A DNA stretch of 64,000 nucleotides from Parvimonas sp015257355 (GCF_050262165.1 NZ_CP189844.1); one strand, 5' to 3'; positions 25,504-34,382 are shown, counted from the stretch's first letter. Program-made: numbers and translations. The notes: generated by a model from the letters alone, not told the origin.

Positions 25504-25536
25504 AAAGCAAAGACAAAAATTATACTTTGTCTTTGC
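25504..25536. terminator. Orphan terminator-like hairpin
   Basis: GCAAAGACAAA pairs with TTTGTCTTTGC. No gene reads into it from either side within 260 bases on the left or nearly 900 on the right, so it may be the remnant of a lost gene. Confidence 0.5.
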
Positions 25537-25603
25537 TCCGAAAAAATTTTTCTTATATTATTTTTTGTTTTCTACTTATTTAATAAATCTATTTTGATAT
25601 TTA

Positions 25604-26296
25604 TTTACCTTTAACGTCTAGCTATCAAACGAAGCTACTTCCTTTATACGTCATCTCGACTGTAGTTGAGCAAAGCGAAACGAAACGGAGAGATCTCATA
25701 CTTTTGCTTTAGCAAAAGTAAATGTATCGTAGATACATAACTTCTTTATTTCTTTCAGAAATATTATTGTTTGTAAACAAACAATAATTGAGATCTTTCG
25801 ACTACACTACGTTTCGCTCAAGATGACGTGTTGGGAGCTTTTCTTTCCAAAGTATCGTGACGTGAAACATTTCAATTAATAAAATATATAAATAAAATTT
25901 TTCTTATATTATTTTTTGTTTTATACTTATTTAAAATTATATTCGAAGCTTATTTACTTTTAACGTCTAGCTATCAAACAAAGGTACTTCCTTTATACGT
26001 CATCTCGACTGTAACGAAGCAAAGCTGAGTGTAATGGAGAGATCTCATACTTATTCTTGTTTACAAGAATAAGTAAATGTATCGAAGATACATAATTTCT
26101 TTATTTCTTTCAGAAATACTATTGCCTACCAGCAATAGTTGAGATTTCCAGAGCTATTGTATATAAATATACAATTGACTCGTCAGACCTACTTTTGTTT
26201 ACAAGTAATCAAAGTTAGGGCTAGATTCATTTTGCTAACGCTTCAGTCGAAATGACGTGTTAGGGGTACTTCATTTTTAGTTTCAATGACGTGAAT
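25604..26296. repeat. Modular palindromic intergenic repeat, region 3 (two copies)
   Basis: Two elements head to tail: about 25604-25872 and about 25951-26296. The second includes the CAAAGTTAGGGCTAGATTC block and a GTCAGACCTA block. Its first hairpin is ACTTATTCTTG with its complement, versus ACTTTTGC/GCAAAAGT in the first copy. The 40 bp to the left of copy one (TTCTACTTATTTAATAAATC) match those left of the full copy in region 2. No genes. Confidence 0.85.
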
Positions 26297-26333
26297 AATT
26301 TTGTTTTCTGTGATACATAAAAAAACAAAATGA

Positions 26334-26398
26334 AAACCCCACCCTCCCACTATATTTTGCATCGGGTGGCTCCCGAGAACCTTGTTGTTTCACAATAA
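26334..26398 (-). repeat. 66-bp post-terminator repeat, copy B
   Basis: AACCCCACCCTCCCACTATATTTTGCATCGGGTGGC and the shared CTTGTTGTTTCACAATAA end. It abuts the terminator of the ABC-F gene on its downstream side. (Sequence quoted in parts: ACCCCACCC at 26337-26345, GCATCGGGTGG at 26359-26369.). Confidence 0.75.
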
Positions 26399-26420
26399 AA
26401 AAGGCGATTTCTCGCCTTTA
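26398..26420 (-). terminator. Terminator of the ABC-F gene
   Basis: AAAGGCGA/TCGCCTTT with a 4-nt loop and a T-rich tail on the minus strand. Confidence 0.75.
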
Positions 26421-26426
26421 AATTTC

Positions 26427-27974
26427 TTATAATAGTGAAAAGTCTTCCATATTCCAAATTTCTGTTGCTATATCTGTATAAAAGTCCTTTTCGTGTGAGA
26501 TTAAAAATATTCCACCCTTATATTCTCTTAATGCTCTTTTTAATTCCTCTTTTGATTCTGGATCAAGATGGTTTGTAGGTTCGTCAAGCATTAAAATATT
26601 TGTCTTTTCATTTAAAATCTTACAAAGTCTTACCTTTGCTTGTTCTCCACCACTTAGAACCTTCATTTGTGATTCAATATGAACTGTTGTTAGTGAACAT
26701 TTTGCAAGGGCAGCACGAATTTTAAATTGTTCCCAACTTGGGAATTTTTCCCACATTTCATCAATTGGAGTATTATTGTTATCATAATTCTCTTCTTGTT
26801 TAAAATAACCTATTGCTAAATTCTGGCCAAAAGAAACAGAACCTGAAATAGCTTTAATATTTCCAAGAATTGTATTAATTAGAGTTGTCTTACCTAAACC
26901 ATTTGCTCCGACAATTGCAATTCTATCTCCTCTTTCCATACGAAGATTTAATGGTTTACTAATCGGTTTATCATAACCAATTACTAAATTCTCAGTTTCA
27001 AAAATCAATCTGCTTGTAGAAGGTGCAGTTTCAAAATAGAATTCTGGTTTTGGTTTTTCTCTTACAAGCTCAATTTTTTCCATCTTATCAAGTTTTTTCT
27101 GTCTTGACATTGCCATATTTCTTGTAGCAACTCTCGCCTTATTTCTTTGAACGAAGTCTTCAAGCTCTTGAATTTCTTGTTGTTGTTTCTTATAGGCTGC
27201 TTCAATTTGTCTTTGTTTCAACTCTTTAAGTCTTAAAAACTCATCATAGTCTCCAACATATCTATTAACTTCACAATTTTCAACATGATAAATCAAGTTA
27301 ATTACAGAATTTAAAAATGAAATATCATGAGAGATTAAAATAAAGGCATTTTCATAATTTTGTAGATATCTTCTAAGCCAATTAATATGTTCTTCGTCTA
27401 AATAGTTTGTAGGCTCGTCAAGAAGCAAAATATCTGGCTTTTCTAAAAGCAATTTTGCAAGTAAAATCTTTGAACGTTGTCCACCTGAAAGGTCAAAAGC
27501 AGGTCTATCAAGCCAATCTTTTATTCCCATATTATGAGAAATTTCATCAATCTTTGAATCAATCATATAGAAGTCGTGAGTTTCAAGTAATTCTTGAAGC
27601 TCCGCTGCATCAAGCATTATATCATCAAGTTCTTGACCACTTAATTCTCCCATTTTCATATATACATCATTTAATTCAGCTTCAATATCAAAAAGATATG
27701 AAAAAGCTGACTTTAAAACGTCACGAACAGTCATTTCCTTTCCGATTACAGCATGTTGATCAAGATAACCTATTCTAACACGTTTTGCCCATTCAATAGT
27801 TCCCTCTTCAGCCTCAAGTTTACCAGTAACTAAATTTAAAAAGGTACTCTTTCCTTCTCCGTTTGGACCAACAAGTCCTATATGTTCACCTTTTAAAAGT
27901 CTAAAATTTACATCTTTAAGTATTTGACGACCACCAAAACTATGGCTCAAATTTTTTACAGTTAAAATACTCAT
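26427..27974 (-). CDS. ABC-F family ATPase (YkpA/YbiT type)
   Basis: ABC-F proteins are soluble twin ABC ATPases that act on the ribosome. The 515-residue protein has two nucleotide-binding domains: Walker A GPNGEGKST (about 36-44), signature LSGGQRSK and Walker B LLLDEPTN; then a linker of charged helices (about 240-310); then Walker A GANGLGKTT, signature LSGGEQAKVR and MLDEPTN. The start MSILTVKNLSHSFGGRQILKDV and the LKGEHIGLVG segment fit the YkpA/YbiT branch, presumed translation factors rather than a classical antibiotic-protection branch. No membrane segments. GGAG precedes the ATG. Single-gene transcript with its own terminator. Confidence 0.93.
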   Translation of the reverse strand: MSILTVKNLSHSFGGRQILKDVNFRLLKGEHIGLVGPNGEGKSTFLNLVTGKLEAEEGTIEWAKRVRIGYLDQHAVIGKEMTVRDVLKSAFSYLFDIEAELNDVYMKMGELSGQELDDIMLDAAELQELLETHDFYMIDSKIDEISHNMGIKDWLDRPAFDLSGGQRSKILLAKLLLEKPDILLLDEPTNYLDEEHINWLRRYLQNYENAFILISHDISFLNSVINLIYHVENCEVNRYVGDYDEFLRLKELKQRQIEAAYKKQQQEIQELEDFVQRNKARVATRNMAMSRQKKLDKMEKIELVREKPKPEFYFETAPSTSRLIFETENLVIGYDKPISKPLNLRMERGDRIAIVGANGLGKTTLINTILGNIKAISGSVSFGQNLAIGYFKQEENYDNNNTPIDEMWEKFPSWEQFKIRAALAKCSLTTVHIESQMKVLSGGEQAKVRLCKILNEKTNILMLDEPTNHLDPESKEELKRALREYKGGIFLISHEKDFYTDIATEIWNMEDFSLL

Positions 27975-28035
27975 TTCTTCTCCTTCGTATGTTTTACCTC
28001 TACATATTTTACCATATTTTTTGATTTAAGTAAAA

Positions 28036-28060
28036 AAAAAAGCAGTTCTAACTGCTTTTT
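28036..28060 (-). terminator. Terminator overlapping the lysin stop codon
   Basis: AAAAAGCAGTT/AACTGCTTTTT with a short loop. The amidase TAG lies within the hairpin. Confidence 0.8.
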
Positions 28061-28836
28061 AATAATCTATTAACCTCTTTTTGTACTTCATAATAATTAT
28101 ATCCTGCATTTTCGAGTTTTGCCCTTCTTAATTCTCCATTGCCCCAATTTCCTTGAATTACTTCTTTAGCGACTTCTTTTATTGCCTTTTCATTTATAAA
28201 AGCTCTATAATCAACCCAACCTTTTAATTCTTTTACATAATAGTAACTTCCCCATTTTCGAGTTAAAGTTACCTCTTGTCCTTGATAATTTTGAGTTGTA
28301 CCAATCATAGTTTTATCTTCGCAAAACCAAGGCAAACTATCGATTGAATAGTAGCCATCAACTTTACTTTTTATATTCAAAAGTTCCATATATTCTCCCT
28401 CATCTTGTGATACTTTTAATCTATATACAAAATAATGTGGCCTACCTGCATAAACCCACAATCTATCGTGATTATCAACAGAAATTCCATTGGCTGAATA
28501 ATTACAGTGAATAATGTTGTTTTCATCAATAAAAATTCCTGTATGTCCATAACTTGAGGGAACACCCTCTTTTCTTCCCCAGATAAAAATATCTCCTCTT
28601 TTAGCATTCCAAGGAATATTATCAGTTATTTTTTCAAAGCCGTTCTTTGTAAGCCAATAATGTTCATGCAAGGTGTCAATCGTCCAGCCATTGCTCTTTG
28701 CTCCTGATGACATTAATGCATAGTATATGGAAGATGAACAGTCATAACTATTTGGACCATTTCTATTTTCCATAGAATATGAAACTTTTTCCTTTCTGTT
28801 TTCAAACCACTTTATAGCTTTTTCAATATCTATCAT
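28048..28836 (-). CDS. Phage-lysin-like peptidoglycan amidase/endopeptidase (Amidase_5 type)
   Basis: A 262-residue wall hydrolase. ATG at 28836 follows AGGAG with correct spacing. The N-terminal domain (about 1-140) has the pattern of bacteriophage peptidoglycan hydrolases related to NlpC/P60: RNGPNSYDCSSSIYYAL with the catalytic Cys, SSYGHTGIFIDENNIIHCNY with the His and an acidic partner. A middle region (about 150-215) looks like an SH3-type wall-binding fold (GQEVTLTRKWGSYYYVKELKGWVDY), and the end is helical. It has no signal peptide, as in phage endolysins that need a holin. Last gene of the DUF1659-DUF2922-YvrJ cassette; its ribosome site overlaps the end of the YvrJ gene. Confidence 0.85.
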   Translation of the reverse strand: MIDIEKAIKWFENRKEKVSYSMENRNGPNSYDCSSSIYYALMSSGAKSNGWTIDTLHEHYWLTKNGFEKITDNIPWNAKRGDIFIWGRKEGVPSSYGHTGIFIDENNIIHCNYSANGISVDNHDRLWVYAGRPHYFVYRLKVSQDEGEYMELLNIKSKVDGYYSIDSLPWFCEDKTMIGTTQNYQGQEVTLTRKWGSYYYVKELKGWVDYRAFINEKAIKEVAKEVIQGNWGNGELRRAKLENAGYNYYEVQKEVNRLLKSS

Positions 28837-28843
28837 AAATCTC

Positions 28844-28978
28844 CTATTTAAGTTTAACAACCAATTCATTTATAGCCTTTGTAAGTTCGTCTATCTTTTT
28901 TTCAAATCTAAGTAATAAAAATACGGAAAGAACTACAGGAAATCCTACATTTGAGATACTTGAAATTATATTTTCCAT
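28844..28978 (-). CDS. YvrJ family small membrane protein
   Basis: A 44-residue product: one membrane helix (SNVGFPVVLSVFLLLRF) then a short amphipathic charged tail (EKKIDELTKAINELVVKLK). The NVGFP motif and length match the YvrJ family, whose function is unknown. ATG preceded by GGAGG. The shape and its position next to a lysin without a signal peptide recall a holin or holin-like partner, but that is inference. Confidence 0.8.
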   Translation of the reverse strand: MENIISSISNVGFPVVLSVFLLLRFEKKIDELTKAINELVVKLK

Positions 28979-29005
28979 TATTTCCTCCTAATTTTATATT
29001 TAGTA

Positions 29006-29030
29006 AAAAAAGACCAAAAGGTCTTTTTTC
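29006..29030 (-). terminator. Attenuator between DUF2922 and YvrJ genes
   Basis: AAAAAAGACC/GGTCTTTTTT with an AAAA loop. Partial read-through would be needed to express the YvrJ gene and the lysin from the upstream promoter. Confidence 0.75.
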
Positions 29031-29031
29031 A

Positions 29032-29247
29032 CTAGATTACTGTTACTTCTTCGTAGTTTGTTGAAATAATATTAGCCTTTTTAACTCCAGTAACTTTTAA
29101 GTCGTTTTTTGCTAAAACTGACTTATAATCAAAAGTTTTAATTATATCAGATGCCTCATCAGCTGTTATATTTTTAATATTTGAAATTGTAAATGCCATA
29201 TTTTTTCCATCCTCTAATAATAGAGTTATACTTAATGATTTCTTCAT
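29032..29247 (-). CDS. DUF2922 family protein
   Basis: A 71-residue protein of unknown role. Its beginning MKKSLSITLLLEDGKNMAFTI and the IKNITADEASDIIKTF segment fit DUF2922. No membrane segment or signal peptide; predicted alpha/beta. GGAGG precedes the ATG. It lies ten bases after the DUF1659 gene. These two families are habitually paired in Firmicutes, often near YvrJ and amidase genes. Confidence 0.8.
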   Translation of the reverse strand: MKKSLSITLLLEDGKNMAFTISNIKNITADEASDIIKTFDYKSVLAKNDLKVTGVKKANIISTNYEEVTVI

Positions 29248-29257
29248 ACTTTTCCTC

Positions 29258-29443
29258 CTATTCTAATGTTGTTTCTACAACTTTAACTGTTTCTTTTCTT
29301 GTACCGTCAATAAATTTTTCAACGAATTCTCCTAATTTCTTTAAATTTTCATCAGTTGATTCACTTTGAACATTTTTTACAGTTACACTTCTCTTTTTAG
29401 AGTTAGCAAGGTCAAAACTAACCTTTAAATACTTTTTAGCCAT
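29258..29443 (-). CDS. DUF1659 family protein
   Basis: A 61-residue soluble protein matching DUF1659 in length and pattern (KYLKVSFDLANSKKRSVTVKNV, then an acidic helix ending in KVVETTLE). First gene of a four-gene cassette with DUF2922, YvrJ and an amidase. GGAG precedes the ATG. The upstream region carries a C7/T7 tract on the minus strand and no clear promoter. Function unknown. Confidence 0.8.
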   Translation of the reverse strand: MAKKYLKVSFDLANSKKRSVTVKNVQSESTDENLKKLGEFVEKFIDGTRKETVKVVETTLE

Positions 29444-29544
29444 ATCTTTTCTCCTTTTTATATTTTTTTGTAAGCCTTACACTTATATAATAAAAATTTC
29501 TTAAAAAAAGGGGGGGATTAGGCTATTTTTATTAATCCTTTAAC

Positions 29545-29573
29545 TTGTTTGAAGCGCTAATTTATGTTAAAAT
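29545..29573 (+). promoter_or_regulatory. Promoter of the YhhN-like gene
   Basis: TTGTTT (29545-29550) and TAAAAT (29568-29573) with 17-bp spacing. Confidence 0.6.
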
Positions 29574-29602
29574 AATTGATACTAAGAGATTTTGGAGGAA
29601 AT

Positions 29603-30289
29603 ATGAATAACAATTTACTCAATATTTTTTCGTACATAGTTTTATTAATTTATGCAATATTTACCGTTGGTAATTTATATATGATTTTACAAAAAAAAGA
29701 TCCAGAAAGAAGTTTTTTCAATATATTTTTAATGCCAATACTAGCATTATTCTATTTTTTAAGATTTAAACACCATAATGTTTTCGTGTATTTAGCAATA
29801 CTTGCATTCTGGATTGGAGATGTTTTATGTACAAAAAGAAATAAAAAGAATATTTTAATGGGAATACCTCTATTTATATTAGGAATTGCCTTTTATGTAA
29901 TAAAACTTTTAACATTAATAAAAATTTCAAATTTAAACTATTTGCTTGCCCTATTTATTATGGTAGCATATTTCGGATTAGTATTTTTCGAAGTAATCAT
30001 ATCCTATGAATACGCCAGTGAATACTTTAAAAGAGATATTATTTTCCTATATGCTTTTGCATTTTTAAACGCTTTGCTTTGTATCTTAGCAATCTTAAAT
30101 GCAATTTCAACATACAAAACTGGAGTATGGTATTTGATTTTTGGAAGTAATTTATTCTTAATTTCAAGTTCACTTTTCCTATTTGTAGCATTTATAAAGA
30201 ATAATAGATTTTTCAATATATTATTAACAATTACCTATTCAATAGCAAAACTGCTTATTATAATAGGTTTTGGATTATTTTTATCATAA
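29603..30289 (+). CDS. YhhN/TMEM86-like membrane protein (possible lysoplasmalogenase)
   Basis: A 228-residue integral membrane protein with about eight hydrophobic segments. ATG at 29603 follows GGAGG. LMPILALFYF and FWIGDVLC recall the KPLLMP and GDV motifs of the YhhN family. The eukaryotic TMEM86B member cleaves the vinyl ether of lysoplasmalogens, and plasmalogens are common in anaerobes, so that role is plausible but unproven. It stands alone with its own promoter and terminator. Confidence 0.65.
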   Translation: MNNNLLNIFSYIVLLIYAIFTVGNLYMILQKKDPERSFFNIFLMPILALFYFLRFKHHNVFVYLAILAFWIGDVLCTKRNKKNILMGIPLFILGIAFYVIKLLTLIKISNLNYLLALFIMVAYFGLVFFEVIISYEYASEYFKRDIIFLYAFAFLNALLCILAILNAISTYKTGVWYLIFGSNLFLISSSLFLFVAFIKNNRFFNILLTITYSIAKLLIIIGFGLFLS

Positions 30290-30312
30290 CGACTGGATTC
30301 AGTCGTTTTTTT
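30288..30312 (+). terminator. Terminator of the YhhN-like gene
   Basis: AACGACTG/CAGTCGTT with a GATT loop and a T run, overlapping the stop codon. Confidence 0.85.
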
Positions 30313-30332
30313 ATTTGTTTTATTAATAAAAA

Positions 30333-30966
30333 TGTTTTACGTCACGATACTTTGCAAAGAAAAGCTCCTGACACGTCATCTCGACCGAAACGAAGCAAAG
30401 CTGAGTGTAGTGGAGAGATCTCAATTATTGTTTGGTTACAAACAATAATATTTCTGAAAGAAATAAAAAAATGATTTCTATATGTATCTTCGATACATTT
30501 ACTTATTCTTGTAAACAAGAATAAGTATGAGATCTCTCCATTCCGCTTACGCTACAGTCGAGATGACGTATAAGTAAATAGCTTCGTTTAGTAGCCAGAC
30601 GTTAAAAGTAAATAAACATCAAATTATTTTTATAAATGTAGTAGAAAAAATATAATAAAAAATTATATAATTTTATTTAAAAAGATAGGCAATAGAATAA
30701 AATAATTCACGTCATTGTACTTTGCAAAGAAAAGCTCTCAGCACGTCATCTCGACCGAAACGAAGCAAAGCTGAGTGTAGTGGAGAGATCTCATACATTT
30801 GCTTGTATTCAAGCAAATGTAAATGTATCGAAGATACATCAATTAAGGAAATATAAACAAGCAAAGTTAGTACTATATTCACTCCATTTACTTTTTTCGT
30901 TCTGGTCTAAATGACGTATAAGGAAAGTTCTCTCGTTTAGTAGCTTAACGTTAAAGGTAAATAAGC
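30333..30966. repeat. Modular palindromic intergenic repeat, region 4 (two reversed copies)
   Basis: Two elements in the opposite orientation to regions 2 and 3: about 30333-30622 (all four hairpins) and about 30705-30966 (two hairpins; the ATTTCT and ATTGCTTG pair is missing). The first hairpin is ACTTATTCTTG with its complement in one copy and ACATTTGCTTG with its complement in the other, again changed on both arms. No genes between 30290 and 31130. Confidence 0.85.
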
Positions 30967-31068
30967 TATCAAAAAGTTTACTAATGACCTATATATAAAT
31001 AAAAATAATAGATAAAAATATTTTTAATTAATTTTACTAATAAACTTATAAAAAACTGTTTTTTTCCA

Positions 31069-31097
31069 TTGTTTTTTTATATCTTTTGTGATAAAAT
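31069..31097 (+). promoter_or_regulatory. Promoter of the Gate-domain gene
   Basis: TTGTTT (31069-31074) and TAAAAT (31092-31097) with 17-bp spacing. Confidence 0.55.
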
Positions 31098-31130
31098 AAG
31101 CTCAGTATTATTGATCGGAGGTATATTGAA

Positions 31131-32288
31131 TTGGAAGAAAAGAATATTGGAAGATTCAAAAAAGATATTGGATTGGAAAACTTCCTATGTATTGGTTTAT
31201 TCTTAGCATTTTTCATCTCAATTGGTAGCAAAATGGGTGGAATAAACATGATTAAAACTATGATGAATACAGGTTTTGATCTACTTTTAAATGTATGTCT
31301 TTATTTAATGGCGATTGCCGTTTTAGCAGGAGCAATTTCAGGTTTATTCTCTGAATTCGGAGTAATAGCACTTGTAAATAAACTTTTATCAAAAGTTATG
31401 CATCCTATTTATGACTTACCAGGAGCATCTTCATTAGGTATGCTTAACTGCTACCTATCTGATAACCCAGCTATTTTAACATTAGCACATGATGATAACT
31501 TTAGACGTTATTTCAAAAAATATCAAATGCCAGCTCTTACAAACTTAGGAACTGCTTTTGGTATGGGACTTATTACTACAACTTCTATGATGGGACTTAA
31601 TGTAGAAGGCGCTGTTACAAGTGCTTTAATTGGTAACTTAGGAGCTATTATTGGTAGTATCGTATCTGTTAGACTTATGATTCATGCAACTAAAAAAATG
31701 TATGGAACAACTGAATTTGTTGAAGTTAGATCAAAAGTTGAAATTCCAGAAAATTCTAGACCAGTTAGAGAAGGAAGCGCTGGAGGAAGATTTATTCAAT
31801 CAATTCTTGACGGAGGAAAAGTTGGGGTTGATATGGGTCTTTCAATCATCCCAGGTGTTGTAATCATCTGTACATTAGTTATTATCCTTACAAATGGACC
31901 TGGAGCAAATGGATATACAGGAGCAGCTAACGAAGGTGTTGGCGTTCTTCCTTGGATAGGCGGAAAATTATCTTTCATCCTTAGCCCATTATTTGGTTTC
32001 AGCTCACCAGAAGCAATTGCAGTTCCTATAACAGCATTAGGTTCAACAGGAGCAGCAATCGGTACAGTTGCAAAAATGGCAGCAGCAGGAAAAGTTTCTG
32101 GAAATGACATAGCAGTATTTACTGCAATTTGTATGTGTTGGAGTGGATATATCTCAACTCATATCGCAATGATGGATGCACTTGGAACAAAAGAAGCAAC
32201 TGGAAAAGCATTAATCAGCCACACAATTGGTGGATTAGTAGCAGGTGTTGCAGCTCACCTTTTATATATGTTATTCCATTTATTCTAA
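31131..32288 (+). CDS. Nucleoside-recognition (Gate) domain membrane protein
   Basis: A 385-residue integral membrane protein with about eight to ten segments. The start is TTG at 31131, nine bases after CGGAGG. Two Gate-like halves are visible: AIAVLAGAISGLFSEFGVIALVNKLL with DNPAILTLAHDDNFRRYF, and GLSIIPGVVIICTLVIIL with FSSPEAIAVPITALGSTGAAIGTVAKMAAAG. Gate proteins are presumed transporters of nucleosides or related solutes; the substrate here is unknown. Gene stands alone with a promoter and terminator. It resembles YjiH-type rather than spore-maturation proteins, with moderate certainty. Confidence 0.8.
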   Translation: MEEKNIGRFKKDIGLENFLCIGLFLAFFISIGSKMGGINMIKTMMNTGFDLLLNVCLYLMAIAVLAGAISGLFSEFGVIALVNKLLSKVMHPIYDLPGASSLGMLNCYLSDNPAILTLAHDDNFRRYFKKYQMPALTNLGTAFGMGLITTTSMMGLNVEGAVTSALIGNLGAIIGSIVSVRLMIHATKKMYGTTEFVEVRSKVEIPENSRPVREGSAGGRFIQSILDGGKVGVDMGLSIIPGVVIICTLVIILTNGPGANGYTGAANEGVGVLPWIGGKLSFILSPLFGFSSPEAIAVPITALGSTGAAIGTVAKMAAAGKVSGNDIAVFTAICMCWSGYISTHIAMMDALGTKEATGKALISHTIGGLVAGVAAHLLYMLFHLF

Positions 32289-32301
32289 TTAAAGAAAAAA
32301 T

Positions 32302-32328
32302 TAAAGGAGTGAAATTCACTCCTTTTTT
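32302..32328 (+). terminator. Terminator of the Gate-domain gene (bidirectional)
   Basis: AAAGGAGTGAA/TTCACTCCTTT and a T run; the convergent minus-strand gene ends just beyond. Confidence 0.85.
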
Positions 32329-32755
32329 ATTTTATCAATTTATTCTTTTTAGCAATTTTTTTGATTTGTTCTAAATCGCTTTTGTCGTATTCTTGTCTTA
32401 AATCTCTAAATATCTTAAAATTTATCATTACGGTATTTCCTTTATTTTCTATTGAGAAACTTCTTATTCTATCCCATTTGTAGAGTTTTCCAACTAATTG
32501 CCATGGATGAACTATTCCCATTTCACTTATTCCAGCACTCATAATACTTGTAAAGAATGCAAGCCACCAAGAAAGTGCTAAAAGGTAACCCGCAATATCA
32601 TTTTTATATCTATATGCTACAAATAGCATAAATACTAATGCAAAAATTAGAGATATGAATGTGTATTTTGTAAACTTTACTTTTATTAAGCATGTAAGTC
32701 TTCTGTATATATTAAAGACACAAAAAAATAAAGGTAATAATATCAAAGGTAACAT
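32327..32755 (-). CDS. Unrecognised membrane protein, 142 aa
   Basis: Three hydrophobic segments (about 3-20, 32-48, 58-75) are followed by a soluble tail with GIVHPWQLVGKLYKWDRIRSFSIE and a Lys-rich helix. The tail has the look of a small membrane-proximal beta domain such as DUF5673-like proteins; I cannot assign it firmly. GGAG lies before the ATG. Ten bases downstream of gpsA and probably cotranscribed with rpiB-gpsA. Confidence 0.6.
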   Translation of the reverse strand: MLPLILLPLFFCVFNIYRRLTCLIKVKFTKYTFISLIFALVFMLFVAYRYKNDIAGYLLALSWWLAFFTSIMSAGISEMGIVHPWQLVGKLYKWDRIRSFSIENKGNTVMINFKIFRDLRQEYDKSDLEQIKKIAKKNKLIK

Positions 32756-32764
32756 AGTCTCTCC

Positions 32765-33724
32765 TTAAAATTCCATTTTTATACTTCTTTTGAAAAGATT
32801 GTCCAAAATTTCTTTTGGATCTTTTTTATTATATGTTATTTCGTAAACTGCATTTGTGATCGGTAATTCTACATCGTATTTTTCGGATAAGTCCATTAAT
32901 GCTTTTGTTGTATAATAACCCTCTGCTAGTTTTTCAAATTTTTCACCTTTTACGAATTTTTCTCCAAATTTCCTATTATTGCTAAATTCAGAAAATACTG
33001 TTGCTTCATAATCTCCAAGATGACAAAGTCCGTAAGCACAGCTTTTGTCTCCCCCCATTTTTTCAATAAGTCTTGCAATTTCTCTAGTTCCTCTTGACAT
33101 CAAAGCTCCTTTTAATGAGCTTAAATTAAAGCCATCAAGCATACCAGCAGCAATTCCTATTACATTTTTTGAAGCTGCTCCAATTTCATTTCCTAAAAGA
33201 TCTGTTCCATAGTAAAATCTAATTAAATTACTTGAAAAAGCATCAACTAATCTTTTTACTAATTCCCTATCATCAGAATCTATTACCATACAATTTGGTA
33301 TTCCATTTGTAAAGTCTTGAACATGTCCTGGTCCAATCCAAGCACCACAAGAATAGCTTTCTCCTAGTATGTCTTTTACTATTTTCGTAGGTGTAAAGCC
33401 CGTCTTTATTTCTATTCCCTTCATACAAAGTATGATTGGAATATTTTTCTCTTTAAAAATTTCTTTATTTTCATTTAGTAATTCTCTTAAACTTTGAGTT
33501 CCAACTGAAATAATTATTAAATCTTTATTAAAAACATCATTTATATCAGTTGTTAAAGTAATGGACATAGGAAGTTCAAGAAAATCATTTTTTCTATTTG
33601 CTAAAAAACTTTTCATTTTTTCTGAAGCTTCTCTACCATATAAGGAAACTTCATTTCCTATCTTATCTAAATACCAAGCTATGAAACTACCCCATCTTCC
33701 ACAACCTATAACAGCTATTTTCAT
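32765..33724 (-). CDS. gpsA: Glycerol-3-phosphate dehydrogenase [NAD(P)+]
   Basis: Reduces dihydroxyacetone phosphate to sn-glycerol-3-phosphate for phospholipid synthesis; cytoplasmic. The 319-residue protein begins with the Rossmann motif IGCGRWGSFIAWYL; GPGHVQDF replaces the more common GPSHAEE substrate loop; the catalytic Lys lies in GAASKNVIGIAAGMLDG; LKGALMSRGTREIARL and CHLGDYEAT are conserved C-terminal blocks. It is slightly shorter than typical (about 330). AGGAG precedes the ATG. Follows rpiB by eight bases. Confidence 0.92.
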   Translation of the reverse strand: MKIAVIGCGRWGSFIAWYLDKIGNEVSLYGREASEKMKSFLANRKNDFLELPMSITLTTDINDVFNKDLIIISVGTQSLRELLNENKEIFKEKNIPIILCMKGIEIKTGFTPTKIVKDILGESYSCGAWIGPGHVQDFTNGIPNCMVIDSDDRELVKRLVDAFSSNLIRFYYGTDLLGNEIGAASKNVIGIAAGMLDGFNLSSLKGALMSRGTREIARLIEKMGGDKSCAYGLCHLGDYEATVFSEFSNNRKFGEKFVKGEKFEKLAEGYYTTKALMDLSEKYDVELPITNAVYEITYNKKDPKEILDNLFKRSIKMEF

Positions 33725-33732
33725 AAAATCTC

Positions 33733-34164
33733 CTAATTTTCTTCCAACATATCAATTCTTTTTTGATGACGACCTCCTTCAAAGTCCTCTTCAATAAAAG
33801 TTTTTACAATATCTTTTGCAAGTTCAATTCCAGTAACTCTTGCTCCTAAACAAAGAACATTTGCATTATTATGTTTTCTTGTCATTCTAGCAGAAAAACT
33901 TTCGCTACATAGTCCTGCACGAATTCCTTTAACCTTATTACAAGCTATTGAAATTCCGATTCCAGTTCCACAGATTGCTATTCCCAAAGAGTTTTCGTTT
34001 TCTAAAACTTTTTTGCAAACAGCTTTTCCAAAAACTGGATAATCTACACTTGTAGTTTCATCTGTTCCTACATTTATAACTTCATGTCCCATTTCTTCTA
34101 AAAATTTTACAAGTTCATTTTTCATCTCAACAGCTGAGTGGTCATTCCCAATTATAATTTTCAT
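33733..34164 (-). CDS. rpiB: Ribose-5-phosphate isomerase B
   Basis: Interconverts ribulose-5-phosphate and ribose-5-phosphate in the pentose phosphate pathway. The 143-residue protein has the family start IIGNDHSAVEMK, the VGTDE.TSVDYP block, GTGIGISIACNKVKGIRAGLC and RKHNNANVLCLGARVTG. The catalytic Cys position appears in AICGTGIG. AAGGAG lies upstream of the ATG. First gene of rpiB-gpsA-membrane protein. Confidence 0.95.
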   Translation of the reverse strand: MKIIIGNDHSAVEMKNELVKFLEEMGHEVINVGTDETTSVDYPVFGKAVCKKVLENENSLGIAICGTGIGISIACNKVKGIRAGLCSESFSARMTRKHNNANVLCLGARVTGIELAKDIVKTFIEEDFEGGRHQKRIDMLEEN

Positions 34165-34282
34165 AATAGTCTCCTTATTTGCTATTCAATATAACTAATA
34201 ATAATATATTTCCAAAGTATAGTCAAGTAGTAACTTATAAAGATACTATATAAAAATTATATTAATTTATGTAACTTATTAA

Positions 34283-34311
34283 TTGACTTGAAGTTAAAAA
34301 AGTAGTATAAT
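34283..34311 (+). promoter_or_regulatory. Strong promoter of the sigma-factor gene
   Basis: TTGACT (34283-34288), 17 bp, TATAAT (34306-34311): the best sigma-A match in the window. The leader of about 65 nt ends in AGGAGG. Confidence 0.8.
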
Positions 34312-34382
34312 GATATCACTAAATAAAAAACTTAACCCAACAACGCAAAATACCGTCATGTCTAGTCATATCAGGAGGAAAG

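Noticed and set aside
28048..29443. Prophage remnant
   Set aside because: Apart from the lysin-like gene there are no structural, integrase or repressor genes, and the small DUF genes are widespread chromosomal companions.
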